Source: an uncultured Fretibacterium sp. (lineage in GTDB: Bacteria; Synergistota; Synergistia; Synergistales; Aminobacteriaceae). Taken from it: a stretch of 45,940 bases of DNA. This document shows positions 1 to 8,211 of the stretch, piece after piece (the stretch's first letter is position 1; the number at the start of each line of letters is the position of its first letter). The stretch is taken from positions 1 through 45,940 of the forward strand of contig CALEPX010000097.1 in assembly GCA_937911045.1 (NCBI GenBank), written 5' to 3'. The notes beneath the pieces are model-generated. The model searched no databases. It was not told where the DNA came from and saw only the letters and a list, made by a program, of their open reading frames with translations. The position numbers and the translations under genes are program-made.

Positions 1-302
1 GTGTACATGTTGAACGGCAAGCTGTAAATTTCGCCTTTGTAAATTGCGATTGGAGAATTTGTGAAGCGATTGAAATTTGCGAATTGATTGACGTAATCCC
101 AAGCGATTTTGCTATTCGTGTGAAAAATATGCGCCCCGTATTTGTGTACGTGAATTTTCTCGATGTTCTCAGTGTAAATATTTCCGGCTATATTCCCGCG
201 TTTTTCGATCACCAAAACTGATTTCGAATGCAACTTCATTTCACGAGCGAAGACCGCACCGAAAAGTCCTGCTCCAACTACAAGATAATCATAATTGTGC
301 AT
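1..302 (-). CDS. glf: UDP-galactopyranose mutase, N-terminal part (cut by window edge)
   Basis: Translating the minus strand from the ATG at 302-300 gives about 100 residues that run off the window. They begin MHNYDYLVVGAGLFGAVFAR, an FAD-binding GxGxxG fold, and continue with YGAHIFHTN and FNRFTNSP, which are characteristic of Glf. The enzyme is a cytoplasmic flavoprotein that interconverts UDP-galactopyranose and UDP-galactofuranose, the donor for galactofuranose in surface glycans. An AAAGGA ribosome binding site lies in the last codons of the upstream glycosyltransferase gene, whose stop codon is 9 nt away, so the two are very probably co-transcribed. Identity is seen directly in the sequence; its contribution to the glycan made by this operon is inferred. 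Confidence 0.92.
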   Translation of the reverse strand, partial: MHNYDYLVVGAGLFGAVFAREMKLHSKSVLVIEKRGNIAGNIYTENIEKIHVHKYGAHIFHTNSKIAWDYVNQFANFNRFTNSPIAIYKGEIYSLPFNMY

Positions 303-311
303 GTATTATTT

Positions 312-1811
312 CTATTTCCTTTCGTAGACTTCGAATATATCTGCCTCAGATGCTCTAAAAATGTCAACGGAACGAATCATAGCATATTCATTCTCAAGTG
401 TATTTTTCAGAGCGTTGAATTTCTCAGATTCGGCGTAAAGATTATCAGGCGAAATTACCAGATTTCTGCGTCGAGCTATTAGCACGTCGTTTTCGCCATT
501 GATTACTGAAGCAATTTGCGAGTCAATCGGCAACGGAAAAATTTTGTAGGAACTTGCTGGTATGTAAAAATATTTCTCCTGAGGGATAATTCCGTTATAC
601 ACGTAAAATGCGCATACATTTTCCAGCACGATAACGTTCTTATCAGCTTCTATAGCGATACCTAGATTGTAGTTGCGAGTACTAGTTTTGATAACGTAAT
701 ATCTTCTGAGACATATCGCGCCGAAAAATAATACTGCGAATACCGATAAACACGAGATTGCGGTTCTAAGAGAAAAATTCCGCAAAAGCAATTTCGAGAA
801 CCAATATAACGCCGGTATCGTAAACGGAATAATATACATGTAGTAGTGTCCATAAGCTCTACCGGAAATAGATATAGCTACGATACTTGCGAACAACATC
901 GAGAAATAGAATACACGTTCAGTATACGAGATAATTTTACTGCGAAGGATTACGACACATGAGACAAAGATTGCTACACAAAGCGGTATTTGCTTGATAA
1001 TATTGCTAACTATTCTTCGAAGACTTACAGTATTGTTACTAATGTATGTGAAGTTGTATATGAATGTACCGAAGAATACGTCGTAAAGCGCATCATTAAC
1101 CCAAGCATAGATAATTACCGGCAAAATCCCAACAAACAAACCTGCAACACCACTGAGAATATTCCGTACAAGGCATCGAAAATCTCTAGCTATAACAAGT
1201 CTATAGGCAACTATCAACGCAATGGGTAGCCACATGAGAACGTGATTGGGACGTAAATTCATTACAATTCCGACGATAAGCCCATGAACAAACATTATTG
1301 CCGGTTTATGTTGATAATTGCCTGACTTCATGTACATGACAGCAAGATATATAGCCAAAAACTGGAATGGCAGTGTATACTCTTCTGTAAAATTACCGCC
1401 TTGCATAGTAAATGGATTCAGCATACATACAATCATCAGCAATGACGAGAATAGAGCTACGTTCTTATCCTGCTTATCATGAAATTCGGAACATATTTTG
1501 AACACCAGCAACGAACTCATGAACATGAAAATCACTTCGACTAAGAATAAACCTATCAGCGATTCTTTGCTTATGATTGCAGCCAAGAAATTAATAAGAT
1601 ACAGATACCAGCCTTTGTGATCAAAAAGTTCTTTGTAGAGTATTTTCCCAGAGTTCATAGCTCTACCCATAGTTACGAAAACTGCGCTATCTCCAATAGA
1701 TGTATTGAATAAAGGCGAAGAGTTAATCGTAAATAGCATCATGCTAAAAACGCAAATCAACAAACACATGTAAATCTTACGGTTATTGAGTTTGAGAAAA
1801 ACTGGCAGCAT
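312..1811 (-). CDS. GT-C type integral membrane glycosyltransferase (GT39/ArnT-like)
   Basis: A 499-residue protein with about ten hydrophobic segments and a soluble tail after residue 370. The first periplasmic loop reads GDSAVFVTMGRAMNSGKI and then KELFDHKGWYLY, matching the acidic-residue loop and the D-x-K-G pattern of GT-C transferases that use polyprenyl-phosphate sugars. Such enzymes add sugars to glycans on the periplasmic face of the inner membrane. The start is supported by AGGAGG placed 10 nt upstream, inside the end of the previous gene, with a 29-nt overlap. A later Met (residue 15) lies after that stop codon but lacks as good a site. The acceptor and the sugar cannot be read from sequence. 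Confidence 0.75.
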   Translation of the reverse strand: MLPVFLKLNNRKIYMCLLICVFSMMLFTINSSPLFNTSIGDSAVFVTMGRAMNSGKILYKELFDHKGWYLYLINFLAAIISKESLIGLFLVEVIFMFMSSLLVFKICSEFHDKQDKNVALFSSLLMIVCMLNPFTMQGGNFTEEYTLPFQFLAIYLAVMYMKSGNYQHKPAIMFVHGLIVGIVMNLRPNHVLMWLPIALIVAYRLVIARDFRCLVRNILSGVAGLFVGILPVIIYAWVNDALYDVFFGTFIYNFTYISNNTVSLRRIVSNIIKQIPLCVAIFVSCVVILRSKIISYTERVFYFSMLFASIVAISISGRAYGHYYMYIIPFTIPALYWFSKLLLRNFSLRTAISCLSVFAVLFFGAICLRRYYVIKTSTRNYNLGIAIEADKNVIVLENVCAFYVYNGIIPQEKYFYIPASSYKIFPLPIDSQIASVINGENDVLIARRRNLVISPDNLYAESEKFNALKNTLENEYAMIRSVDIFRASEADIFEVYERK

Positions 1812-2952
1812 GTGAATTATTCCTCCTAATAAAAATCAATCCCAAGTAGCATAATAGAATCCATGCGATAATCACGTAGACTAGTTCGATACTGTTCATT
1901 CTAGATTGCGTAACTCCCTTCAGTGGGAAATTGAAACGACTTTCGAGAAATCCGCAGAAATACAAACTTACTCCAGCAACGTAATACACGAACGAATTTC
2001 TGCCGAAGAAAATTACCAGTGCTGCACATGGAATCGCAATATACTGCAAGCCGATCGCCGACGAAAAACAAACTAACGCAATCGTGTAGACCAATATGCT
2101 CTTGACAAGTGTCTCAGTTCTAAAAACGTAACCTGCCGCAATCATGAATACGAAGAAAATACTCGTGAAATAGCGAGATACGTATTCGGGAATAGAGCGA
2201 AAATAACCAATCAAATTCGCAAATAATAACGGGAAATTGTTGTTCGAGGCGTAAAGAAATACGTTGTGCAATATGCCGTCCCAGCCATCTTTTACGTACG
2301 GAGCAAAACTCATCAGGAATATCAACGGTGGAACAAATGCGTAAATGAGCTTCTTGTTCGATGCGATGTGTGTGTTGAATAAAATCCAGATTGGAAACGC
2401 GAAGAAAACATGTTTTGTGGCGAGACTGCAACTCAATAACGCAACTCCGACAAAATCATAAAATGTCACTTCACGCTTAGAACAAACTTTCTCAAGGCAA
2501 AACGTTCCCCACAGAGCCATTGCAATCGCAATATTGTCAAACTGATTGTGATAACCCGTTACTATAAGCGACACAGGATTCAGAAAAAAAACAATTCCCC
2601 AGAATCTGCCGGATTTGCGCGAGACGAATTTCGCGATCGATAAGTCAGCACACGTCAGCAATCCTACTATTAATATTCTATACACAAATCTCGGGTTGGC
2701 AAAACACAAAGCAACTTGATGAAAAATTCCGAGTATCGTGAAAAAAATCGGCGCGTAGTTATAACGGCTCGTAGCTGCATAAACATTTCCGCCAGAGTTC
2801 ACAATTTCCCCGACGAGGCAATAACTCTCAAAATCGTAAGTATTCCCCAACGCCATCATAACAAAACGCAAAGCAATTCCCAAACTCAACACAGCAAAAA
2901 ATTTCCCGTTCGAATCAAATATTTCCGTTCGCACGAAATTCGCCCCCTTCAT
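1783..2952 (-). CDS. second GT-C type integral membrane glycosyltransferase
   Basis: A 389-residue, very hydrophobic protein with about ten membrane segments. The N-terminal loop YDFESYCLVGEIVNSGGNVY, the following NYAPIFF, and an internal FFLNPVSLIVTGYHNQFDN resemble polytopic mannosyl/glucosyltransferases of the GT-C superfamily (GT87/DUF2029 and ALG6-like groups). The gene starts at an ATGA overlap with the stop of the GtrA-like gene, so translation is probably coupled. Having two different GT-C proteins beside one GtrA and one GT2 suggests that either two positions are glycosylated or the pair work in sequence. Substrate is unknown; family membership is inferred from topology and loop motifs. 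Confidence 0.68.
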   Translation of the reverse strand: MKGANFVRTEIFDSNGKFFAVLSLGIALRFVMMALGNTYDFESYCLVGEIVNSGGNVYAATSRYNYAPIFFTILGIFHQVALCFANPRFVYRILIVGLLTCADLSIAKFVSRKSGRFWGIVFFLNPVSLIVTGYHNQFDNIAIAMALWGTFCLEKVCSKREVTFYDFVGVALLSCSLATKHVFFAFPIWILFNTHIASNKKLIYAFVPPLIFLMSFAPYVKDGWDGILHNVFLYASNNNFPLLFANLIGYFRSIPEYVSRYFTSIFFVFMIAAGYVFRTETLVKSILVYTIALVCFSSAIGLQYIAIPCAALVIFFGRNSFVYYVAGVSLYFCGFLESRFNFPLKGVTQSRMNSIELVYVIIAWILLCYLGLIFIRRNNSHAASFSQTQ

Positions 2953-3353
2953 TTCTTGAAAACCAGAAATTTGCTCCCGACGTAATTCGCAATAATCACA
3001 AACACATCAGAAAGCACTTTTACAAATACGTCATGAAATCCCAAAACGTCAACAAAAAAACACATGAACACAATATCAAAAATCCCCGTAGCAATTCTAA
3101 CCGTGAAAAACGAAATTATCTCGCGAAAAACTCCCTGCAACGTGAAATTCTCGCTCCCGAAAACCCATTTCCTGTTCGTGTAATACGCGAAAAATACCGC
3201 AACTGTCCACGCAATAATCGTTCCAGAAATTACAGCGAAATCAAAAATTCTCGTGACAAGCCAGTATGTGAAAATATTTGTCGCAGTCGTGAGAAATCCG
3301 AAAACAAGATAAAGAATCACGGATTTGTATTTCAATAGCAAATTCTTAATCAT
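2949..3353 (-). CDS. gtrA: GtrA-like family membrane protein
   Basis: A 134-residue protein with four membrane segments and the GtrA hallmarks: an early FGFLTTATNIFTYWL helix, a central FAYYTNRKWVFGSE loop and a C-terminal NYVGSKFLVFKK. Length and topology are normal for the family. GtrA proteins are thought to help flip polyprenyl-phosphate sugars across the inner membrane for use by a GT-C transferase. The gene overlaps the end of the upstream GT2 gene by 8 nt and the downstream GT-C gene by 4 nt, the arrangement of a gtrABC module. The gtrA symbol denotes the family rather than proven orthology to a named serotype-conversion gene. Confidence 0.88.
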   Translation of the reverse strand: MIKNLLLKYKSVILYLVFGFLTTATNIFTYWLVTRIFDFAVISGTIIAWTVAVFFAYYTNRKWVFGSENFTLQGVFREIISFFTVRIATGIFDIVFMCFFVDVLGFHDVFVKVLSDVFVIIANYVGSKFLVFKK

Positions 3354-4088
3354 CGCGCTTTAATTCACGTCTGAGAATCAGAAAATCACGCACTGCACGC
3401 AAACCAATCTTGACGATTCTTCTGACGTTGATGAAATTTTTCCCGCCCTGTCGCGGTCTGAATGTAATTTCAAGAAATTTGACGTTCTCGCTGAAATATG
3501 CAAAATACGTCGTCAGCATCACGTTTGGCAAATTGAAATTCTCGGGGATTTTTGCGAGATATTTTCCCAGAATTGCGCGGCTCATTAACCTGAAAGGAGC
3601 GTTTGCATCAGGAACTTTCACGCCGAAAATAATTCTCAGGATAAATCTCAGCGTGTTCTCGACAAATTTTCGGGATTCTCCGTCGCCTCTGACTGAACGA
3701 TTCCCCAAAATTGCATCGTATTCGTCTCTGAGCTGCCAAAATTTCCAAAATTCCTCAGGTAAAGTCTGACCGTCAGAATCCGTCTGGAAAATATATTCAG
3801 CTCCATGCTCAAGAGCGTATTTGTAACCGTGTATTAACGTAGCTCCGTGTCCGCTATTAGCCTTGTCTATAATTTCAAGAAGGGGTCTGTTGAGTTTACA
3901 TTTCTCCAGAATTTCTAAGGTTCTGTCCGTACTTCCGTCGTTAATTATCAGGAGACGAGAGCCAATACCCCCCCCCCACCCCCTTTCAAATTGCATTCAC
4001 ACACAATCGGATACCAATCATTCACAAAACGTTCTATATTTTCCTCTTCGTTATAAGCTGGAACAATAACATAAAGTTTACCCAACAC
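3346..4088 (-). CDS. family 2 glycosyltransferase (GtrB/DPM1-like), frameshifted at a G10 tract
   Basis: Two frames make one GT2 enzyme. The first gives GKLYVIVPAYNEEENIERFV up to the G run at 3977-3968; the second resumes with SRLLIINDGSTDRT and carries NSGHGATL, FQTDSDGQT and DANAPFRLMSR, the nucleotide-sugar and metal motifs of polyprenyl-phosphate sugar synthases. As sequenced the first frame stops at 3948, shortly after the tract. One more G (11) or two fewer (8) would restore one frame of about 246 residues. A good AAGGAG (4099-4094) points to GTG 4088 or TTG 4085 as the start, rather than the TTG at 4133, which has none. There are no C-terminal membrane helices, unlike classical GtrB. 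It is the first gene of the operon. It may be phase-variable, a recent pseudogene, or a homopolymer miscount. Confidence 0.8.
3968..3983 (-). repeat. poly-G tract in the GT2 gene (GGGGG-T-G10 on the coding strand)
   Basis: The plus strand shows ten consecutive C (3968-3977), an A, then five C (3979-3983). On the coding strand this encodes only glycines in a surface loop between the first beta-strand and helix of the GT2 fold and the strand that leads into the DGS motif. The reading frame is lost across the tract, and a change of +1 or -2 G would repair it. No other homopolymer of this length was noticed in the window. Confidence 0.9.
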
Positions 4089-4208
4089 AGATTCTCCTTC
4101 ACGAATATAGTTCTCATAATCAAAATTTTTCAACGCTTTCGAAATTATAGCACTAGTTTTATGTTATACTGGACGAAAAATTTCTAGCATTATAAAGGAG
4201 TGATAGTT
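4089..4208. promoter_or_regulatory. divergent promoter region between glycan operon and zinc peptidase
   Basis: On the minus strand a perfect TATAAT lies at 4149-4144, about 50 nt upstream of the GT2 ribosome binding site, though no good -35 box is visible. On the plus strand TATACT at 4165-4170 could be the -10 box for the peptidase gene, whose AAAGGAG ends at 4200, 8 nt before the ATG at 4209. The two -10 boxes face away from each other. Boxes are read directly; promoter function is inferred. Confidence 0.45.
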
Positions 4209-4907
4209 ATGGGTTTTGGTTACGGTTATGGTCTTGATCCTACGATGTTGATATTAATCCCGGCGATATTGCTGTCAGCTTGGGCTCAGTCGCGCGTGAA
4301 ATCCACGTTCGAACAATATAGCAGAGTTTCAGCACACGGCGGTGTCACAGCTGCGAGTGTCGCGAAAATGTTGCTCAGCATGAACGGAATGCCAAATATG
4401 CCGATTAATCACGTCGCGGGTTCGTTGACTGATCATTATGACCCGTCGAAACGCACGTTGAATTTGTCGGACTCAGTTTACGGCAGCACCAGCATCGCTT
4501 CAATCGGTGTCGCAGCTCACGAAGTCGGTCACGCAATTCAGCATTATAACTCGTACAGCCCGTTGATATTCAGAAATTCGATCGTGCCAGTCGTGAATAT
4601 TGCGTCGAATGCTTCAATGCCGTTGTTTCTGATTGGGCTTTTGATGGGCTTGCCTTGGCTGCTGAATCTGGGAATAATATTATTCTGCGGAGCGTTGGTG
4701 TTTCATCTGGTGACGCTTCCCGTTGAGATTGACGCAAGTTCCCGTGCTTTGAAATTATTGCAACAAACCGGAACTCTCACGAATAACGAACTCGCCGGCG
4801 CGAAAAAAGTTTTGACAGCTGCTGCGTGGACGTATATTGCTGCGGCATTGATGTCAGTTTTGCAACTCGTGAGACTGCTCATGATCAAAAATTCCCGAAG
4901 AAGATAG
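4209..4907 (+). CDS. neutral zinc metallopeptidase, YugP family membrane protein
   Basis: A 232-residue protein with an N-terminal membrane segment, the zinc-binding motif HEVGHAIQH at about residues 104-112, two hydrophobic segments after it, and LPVEIDASSRAL near residue 180, which would supply the third zinc ligand. This is the Zn_peptidase_2 (YugP) architecture at the usual length. The family is membrane-bound; its substrates are not known. The start is the ATG 8 nt after AAAGGAG; a GTG nine bases earlier overlaps that site and is less likely. Ten nucleotides separate its stop from rsmB, so it may be the first gene of the rsmB-rodZ operon. Confidence 0.87.
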   Translation: MGFGYGYGLDPTMLILIPAILLSAWAQSRVKSTFEQYSRVSAHGGVTAASVAKMLLSMNGMPNMPINHVAGSLTDHYDPSKRTLNLSDSVYGSTSIASIGVAAHEVGHAIQHYNSYSPLIFRNSIVPVVNIASNASMPLFLIGLLMGLPWLLNLGIILFCGALVFHLVTLPVEIDASSRALKLLQQTGTLTNNELAGAKKVLTAAAWTYIAAALMSVLQLVRLLMIKNSRRR

Positions 4908-4917
4908 GAGAAATATT

Positions 4918-6303
4918 TTGCGCGGAATAGAGGCTGCTCTGAACGTATTAAGCTCAGTGAATCGCAAAAAACAAGACCAGAATCGCAAATCCGGAAAGTT
5001 CGCGATAGAAATGCTGCGGCAACTCGCTACTCAGGAAAACATGAAATCTACGGATATTTCGCTGGCATCGTCGCTGATTTATATATCAATGCGTCGGCGT
5101 GAATTATGGCAGAAAATTGCTGCGGATTTTTTAGGGACGAGTAATTCCAGTGCGAATTTCGAAAAATTGCCCGGATTCGTTCGTGATTGCCTCGTGATGG
5201 GAACGGGCGGATTGCTGGAGTTGCGCAGATTTTCCGGCGGAGTTCTGGTTAATGGCATTCTCGAAAATTTGCGTGCGAGAAATTTTGGCAAGTTTACGGC
5301 ACTTGTGAATGCGGTTTTGCACAAAGTCGGCGAACTTGGAACTCAGAAACTCGATGCTATCAAGAATAGCTCACGAAGCGAAGAACGCGCAATGTGGGCA
5401 GGGATTCCGGTTTGGTCATTGCCGGCGTGGATGAAAACTTGGGACAGAACCGAACTGAATCAGATTTGCGATTACATGATTCAGCAACCTGCTTCGACGT
5501 TGAGAATCTCGCCTAATCTGGATCAATCCGAAATTCTGGAACTCGTCGCTAAATTCGAGAAATTCGGCGCTGAAATCAGCAAATTATCCGGAGCAATTCA
5601 CCTGAGAGAAACTGTAAATCCAACTGAACTTGAAGGCTTCAACGATGGGAAATTCACTGTGCAATCTGAGAGTTCGGTTTTAGCTGCGTCAATCATAAGC
5701 AGGTTCGCAAATCTTGGACGCAAAAATTTCGGGCATATTCTCGACATGTGTTCGGGTCGCGGCGTGAAGGCAGGGCAGATTCTTCAGGAGTGCAGGAGTT
5801 CTGAGCTTGAGTGTTGGGAAATTTCCGAGAATCGCCAGAAAAGTGCGTTGAGTGAGTTGCAGCGATTGGGCGTTGTTGAGCGTGCGATTTTCAAGACGGG
5901 CAATGCTTTGGAACTTACGCCGGAGAATCAGCCGGATTTCGTTATGCTTGATGCGCCGTGTACTGGTTCGGGAACTTGGAACAGAAAGCCCGAATCAAAA
6001 TGGAATCTCAGCTGGGAGAATCTCGACAAGTCAGTATACACTCAGAAGAAATTGCTCGCTCATGCCGTGAACTTGTGCAAAACCGGAGGCTATGTGCTTT
6101 ACATAACGTGCAGCCTCTTGAAGCAGGAAAACGAGAACGTCATCGCCGAAATTCTCGCGAAAAATCCCGGGTGCATAGACGTAACGAGCTTCTTAAACTG
6201 GAAAACTCGCCCGTTCAGAAAGGGAAAACCTTGGGGAGTGTATATCATGCCGGAAAATCCTTGGTTAGACGGGTTCTATTGCGCGCTAATTCTTAAGAAA
6301 TGA
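4918..6303 (+). CDS. rsmB: 16S rRNA (cytosine-C5)-methyltransferase, RsmB family
   Basis: A 461-residue cytoplasmic enzyme. Residues 1-130 form an all-helical NusB-like RNA-binding domain. The C-terminal half is a Rossmann methyltransferase with the SAM-binding ILDMCSGRGVKAGQ, motif IV DAPCTGSGTWNRKPESKW near residue 345 and motif VI TCSLLKQENENV near 397. The cysteines of motifs IV and VI are the catalytic pair. It probably methylates C967 of 16S rRNA. The start is TTG, 7 nt after AGGAG. It heads the rsmB-PASTA-rpe-rodZ run, which resembles the rsmB-stp-prkC-rsgA-rpe cluster of Firmicutes without the phosphatase, kinase and GTPase. Confidence 0.9.
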   Translation: MRGIEAALNVLSSVNRKKQDQNRKSGKFAIEMLRQLATQENMKSTDISLASSLIYISMRRRELWQKIAADFLGTSNSSANFEKLPGFVRDCLVMGTGGLLELRRFSGGVLVNGILENLRARNFGKFTALVNAVLHKVGELGTQKLDAIKNSSRSEERAMWAGIPVWSLPAWMKTWDRTELNQICDYMIQQPASTLRISPNLDQSEILELVAKFEKFGAEISKLSGAIHLRETVNPTELEGFNDGKFTVQSESSVLAASIISRFANLGRKNFGHILDMCSGRGVKAGQILQECRSSELECWEISENRQKSALSELQRLGVVERAIFKTGNALELTPENQPDFVMLDAPCTGSGTWNRKPESKWNLSWENLDKSVYTQKKLLAHAVNLCKTGGYVLYITCSLLKQENENVIAEILAKNPGCIDVTSFLNWKTRPFRKGKPWGVYIMPENPWLDGFYCALILKK

Positions 6304-6331
6304 TTTTGTATTTGTAACTGGAGGTAATGTT

Positions 6332-7492
6332 TTGGGAAAAGTGATTCGCTGGACGTTGTTGTTCGTCGTGTTGATAATTTTCGCGTCGGGAGGCGTTGCG
6401 TTTTACACGGTGTTTTTCAGACCGGAGGGCGATTTGAAAGTTCCGAATTTGAGAGAGCGTTCGATAGTTGAGGCGGTTTCTGAAGCTGAGCAGTCCGGAT
6501 TCACAGTTCAGGTCGAACACGTAGCGTCAACTTTGCCTGAAGGTCGCGTGCTTGCACAATATCCAGAGGCTAATTCTAGCATTCGTAAAGGTCAAGTAAT
6601 CGTTCTGCAAGTTTCGAAGGGTGGCGAGTTGCGTTCTGTTCCGGATTTGCGCGGACAGTCACTGGCTAAAGCTCAGAATTTGATTCGCGAACAGGGTTTC
6701 ACAACCGGAGACGTTATCAAGATTAAAGAACCGGATATTTCAGCAGGGACTGTAATCGCACAAAGTCCGGCAGCTCCGGCGAATATCGCTTCAGGCCGCA
6801 AGATAGATTTGCTTATTCAGGACGGCACAAATTCAGAAATGCGCTCAAACGAAGAATTGAAGATCCCGGATGTAAATCGTATGCAGGAACGTGAAGCCCG
6901 TGAAGCTCTGAGTGCCAGCGGTGTGAAAATTCAGGCGGTCGATCGCGTTTACAGCCCGTTGTTGCCCGAGGGTGTTGCAATCGAGACAAAACCTGCGGCA
7001 GGAACTAAGATTCGTTCGGGGCAATCTGTAATCCTGAAAATTTCTACGCAAAGACGTCCGGCTGGATTCATAGATCCAAATTCGAATACGCCATCACAAG
7101 CTCAAGTTCAGAATCAGAATCAGAATCCGCAAACTCAGAACGGCAGTGTCAGACGCGTGACAAGTCAGCCTGAAGCAGGTCAGGAATCGCAAACTCAAAC
7201 GCAAACACCCGAACCAGCACCAACGCCAGTTCCAGAGCCTACACCAGCTCCGACACCAGCACCAGCTTCGTCAGGCTCTCAGAAAAGTGCGCGCGTAATA
7301 TATATCGTGCCACCGTTATCAAGTCCTATGAATTTACGAATCGAAGTCACAGACCCGACAGGAAAACGCGATATTATAAATCGTCAGGTCAAAGGCGGAG
7401 AGAGTTTTAACACACAGGCAAATTACACGCAGGAATGCGTTATAACAATATATCTTGGAGGTAGATCAGTATGGCAGGAGAAGCACAAGTAA
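6332..7492 (+). CDS. membrane-anchored PASTA-domain protein without a kinase domain
   Basis: A 386-residue protein with a short cytoplasmic tail, one membrane helix at residues 6-27, and three extracytoplasmic PASTA domains (about 36-96, 100-166 and 176-241). Each has the VPDLRG-type opening and the alternating G-x-V-x-x-Q-x-P pattern. A Gln/Asn- and Pro-rich linker (about 250-318) and a small beta-rich C-terminal domain (about 320-386) follow. PASTA domains bind peptidoglycan fragments or beta-lactams and usually form the sensor of PknB/PrkC kinases or of PBP2x; here neither a kinase nor a transpeptidase is attached. The TTG start follows GGAGG. It overlaps rpe by 22 nt. A role in sensing or binding cell wall is inferred. 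Confidence 0.85.
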   Translation: MGKVIRWTLLFVVLIIFASGGVAFYTVFFRPEGDLKVPNLRERSIVEAVSEAEQSGFTVQVEHVASTLPEGRVLAQYPEANSSIRKGQVIVLQVSKGGELRSVPDLRGQSLAKAQNLIREQGFTTGDVIKIKEPDISAGTVIAQSPAAPANIASGRKIDLLIQDGTNSEMRSNEELKIPDVNRMQEREAREALSASGVKIQAVDRVYSPLLPEGVAIETKPAAGTKIRSGQSVILKISTQRRPAGFIDPNSNTPSQAQVQNQNQNPQTQNGSVRRVTSQPEAGQESQTQTQTPEPAPTPVPEPTPAPTPAPASSGSQKSARVIYIVPPLSSPMNLRIEVTDPTGKRDIINRQVKGGESFNTQANYTQECVITIYLGGRSVWQEKHK

Positions 7493-8172
7493 TTAACACG
7501 AACACGAATATTAACAGGAAAGTTTATATCGCACCGTCAGTTTTGTCAGCAGACCCGTTGAATATTTCAGGCTCGATTGATTCGCTGCATAATAATTTCG
7601 ATTGGCTGCACTTGGATATTATGGACGGACATTTCGTTCGGAATTTGTCGTTCGGAACGGATTTGGCGCGAGCGTTGAGAAAGCGTTATCCGGATATTTA
7701 TCTCGACACGCACTTGATGATCGATGATTTGAAAGTGATTTTGCCGCTGTTTCTGGATTCCGGTTCGTCGTCAATTACGATTCACGCAGAGACTGAGCCG
7801 CAATTATTGCACGCCTCGTTGATGCAGATTAAGAAAGCCGGATTAAACGCAGGTGTAGCAATTTGTCCCCCGACTCCGATTGAGAGCATAAAATACGTGA
7901 TGGATCTGGTGGACTTGGTTCTGGTCATGTCTGTTACGCCCGGGTTTGGCGGTCAGAAATTGATTCCAAATTCACTTGACAAAGTTCGCGAACTGGTTTC
8001 GATTCGTGAAGTGAACAAGCTGAAATTTTTAATCGAGATGGACGGCGGAATTAAGGCGAATAACGTTTCTGAAGTTGTGAATGCAGGCTGCGATGTTGTC
8101 GTGGCGGGCAGCGCAATTTTCGAGGCTGAGAATCCGTCAGAAGTCGTGAATAAAATGCGATCGGTATTATAA
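7471..8172 (+). CDS. rpe: ribulose-phosphate 3-epimerase
   Basis: A 233-residue TIM-barrel enzyme of the pentose phosphate pathway that interconverts ribulose 5-phosphate and xylulose 5-phosphate. Seen in sequence: APSVLSADPLN, the metal and acid/base block HLDIMDGHFVRNLSFG, DTHLMIDD, the phosphate loop MSVTPGFGGQK and IEMDGGIKANN with CDVVVAGSAIF. The second Asp of the metal site lies in EMDGGI, where most homologues have VDGGI. The ATG at 7471 follows GGAGG lying inside the PASTA gene, so the two are translationally linked. Length is normal, with about ten extra N-terminal residues. Confidence 0.95.
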   Translation: MAGEAQVINTNTNINRKVYIAPSVLSADPLNISGSIDSLHNNFDWLHLDIMDGHFVRNLSFGTDLARALRKRYPDIYLDTHLMIDDLKVILPLFLDSGSSSITIHAETEPQLLHASLMQIKKAGLNAGVAICPPTPIESIKYVMDLVDLVLVMSVTPGFGGQKLIPNSLDKVRELVSIREVNKLKFLIEMDGGIKANNVSEVVNAGCDVVVAGSAIFEAENPSEVVNKMRSVL

Positions 8173-8211
8173 TATGCAAAACGCAACAGTGAACAGGAGG
8201 ACTTTAGGACT

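Noticed and set aside
3968..3983. The G tract as a purely programmed ribosomal frameshift site
   Set aside because: No downstream pseudoknot or slippery heptamer of a known kind was seen, and the required shift inside a pure G run is better explained by DNA length variation or a miscount.
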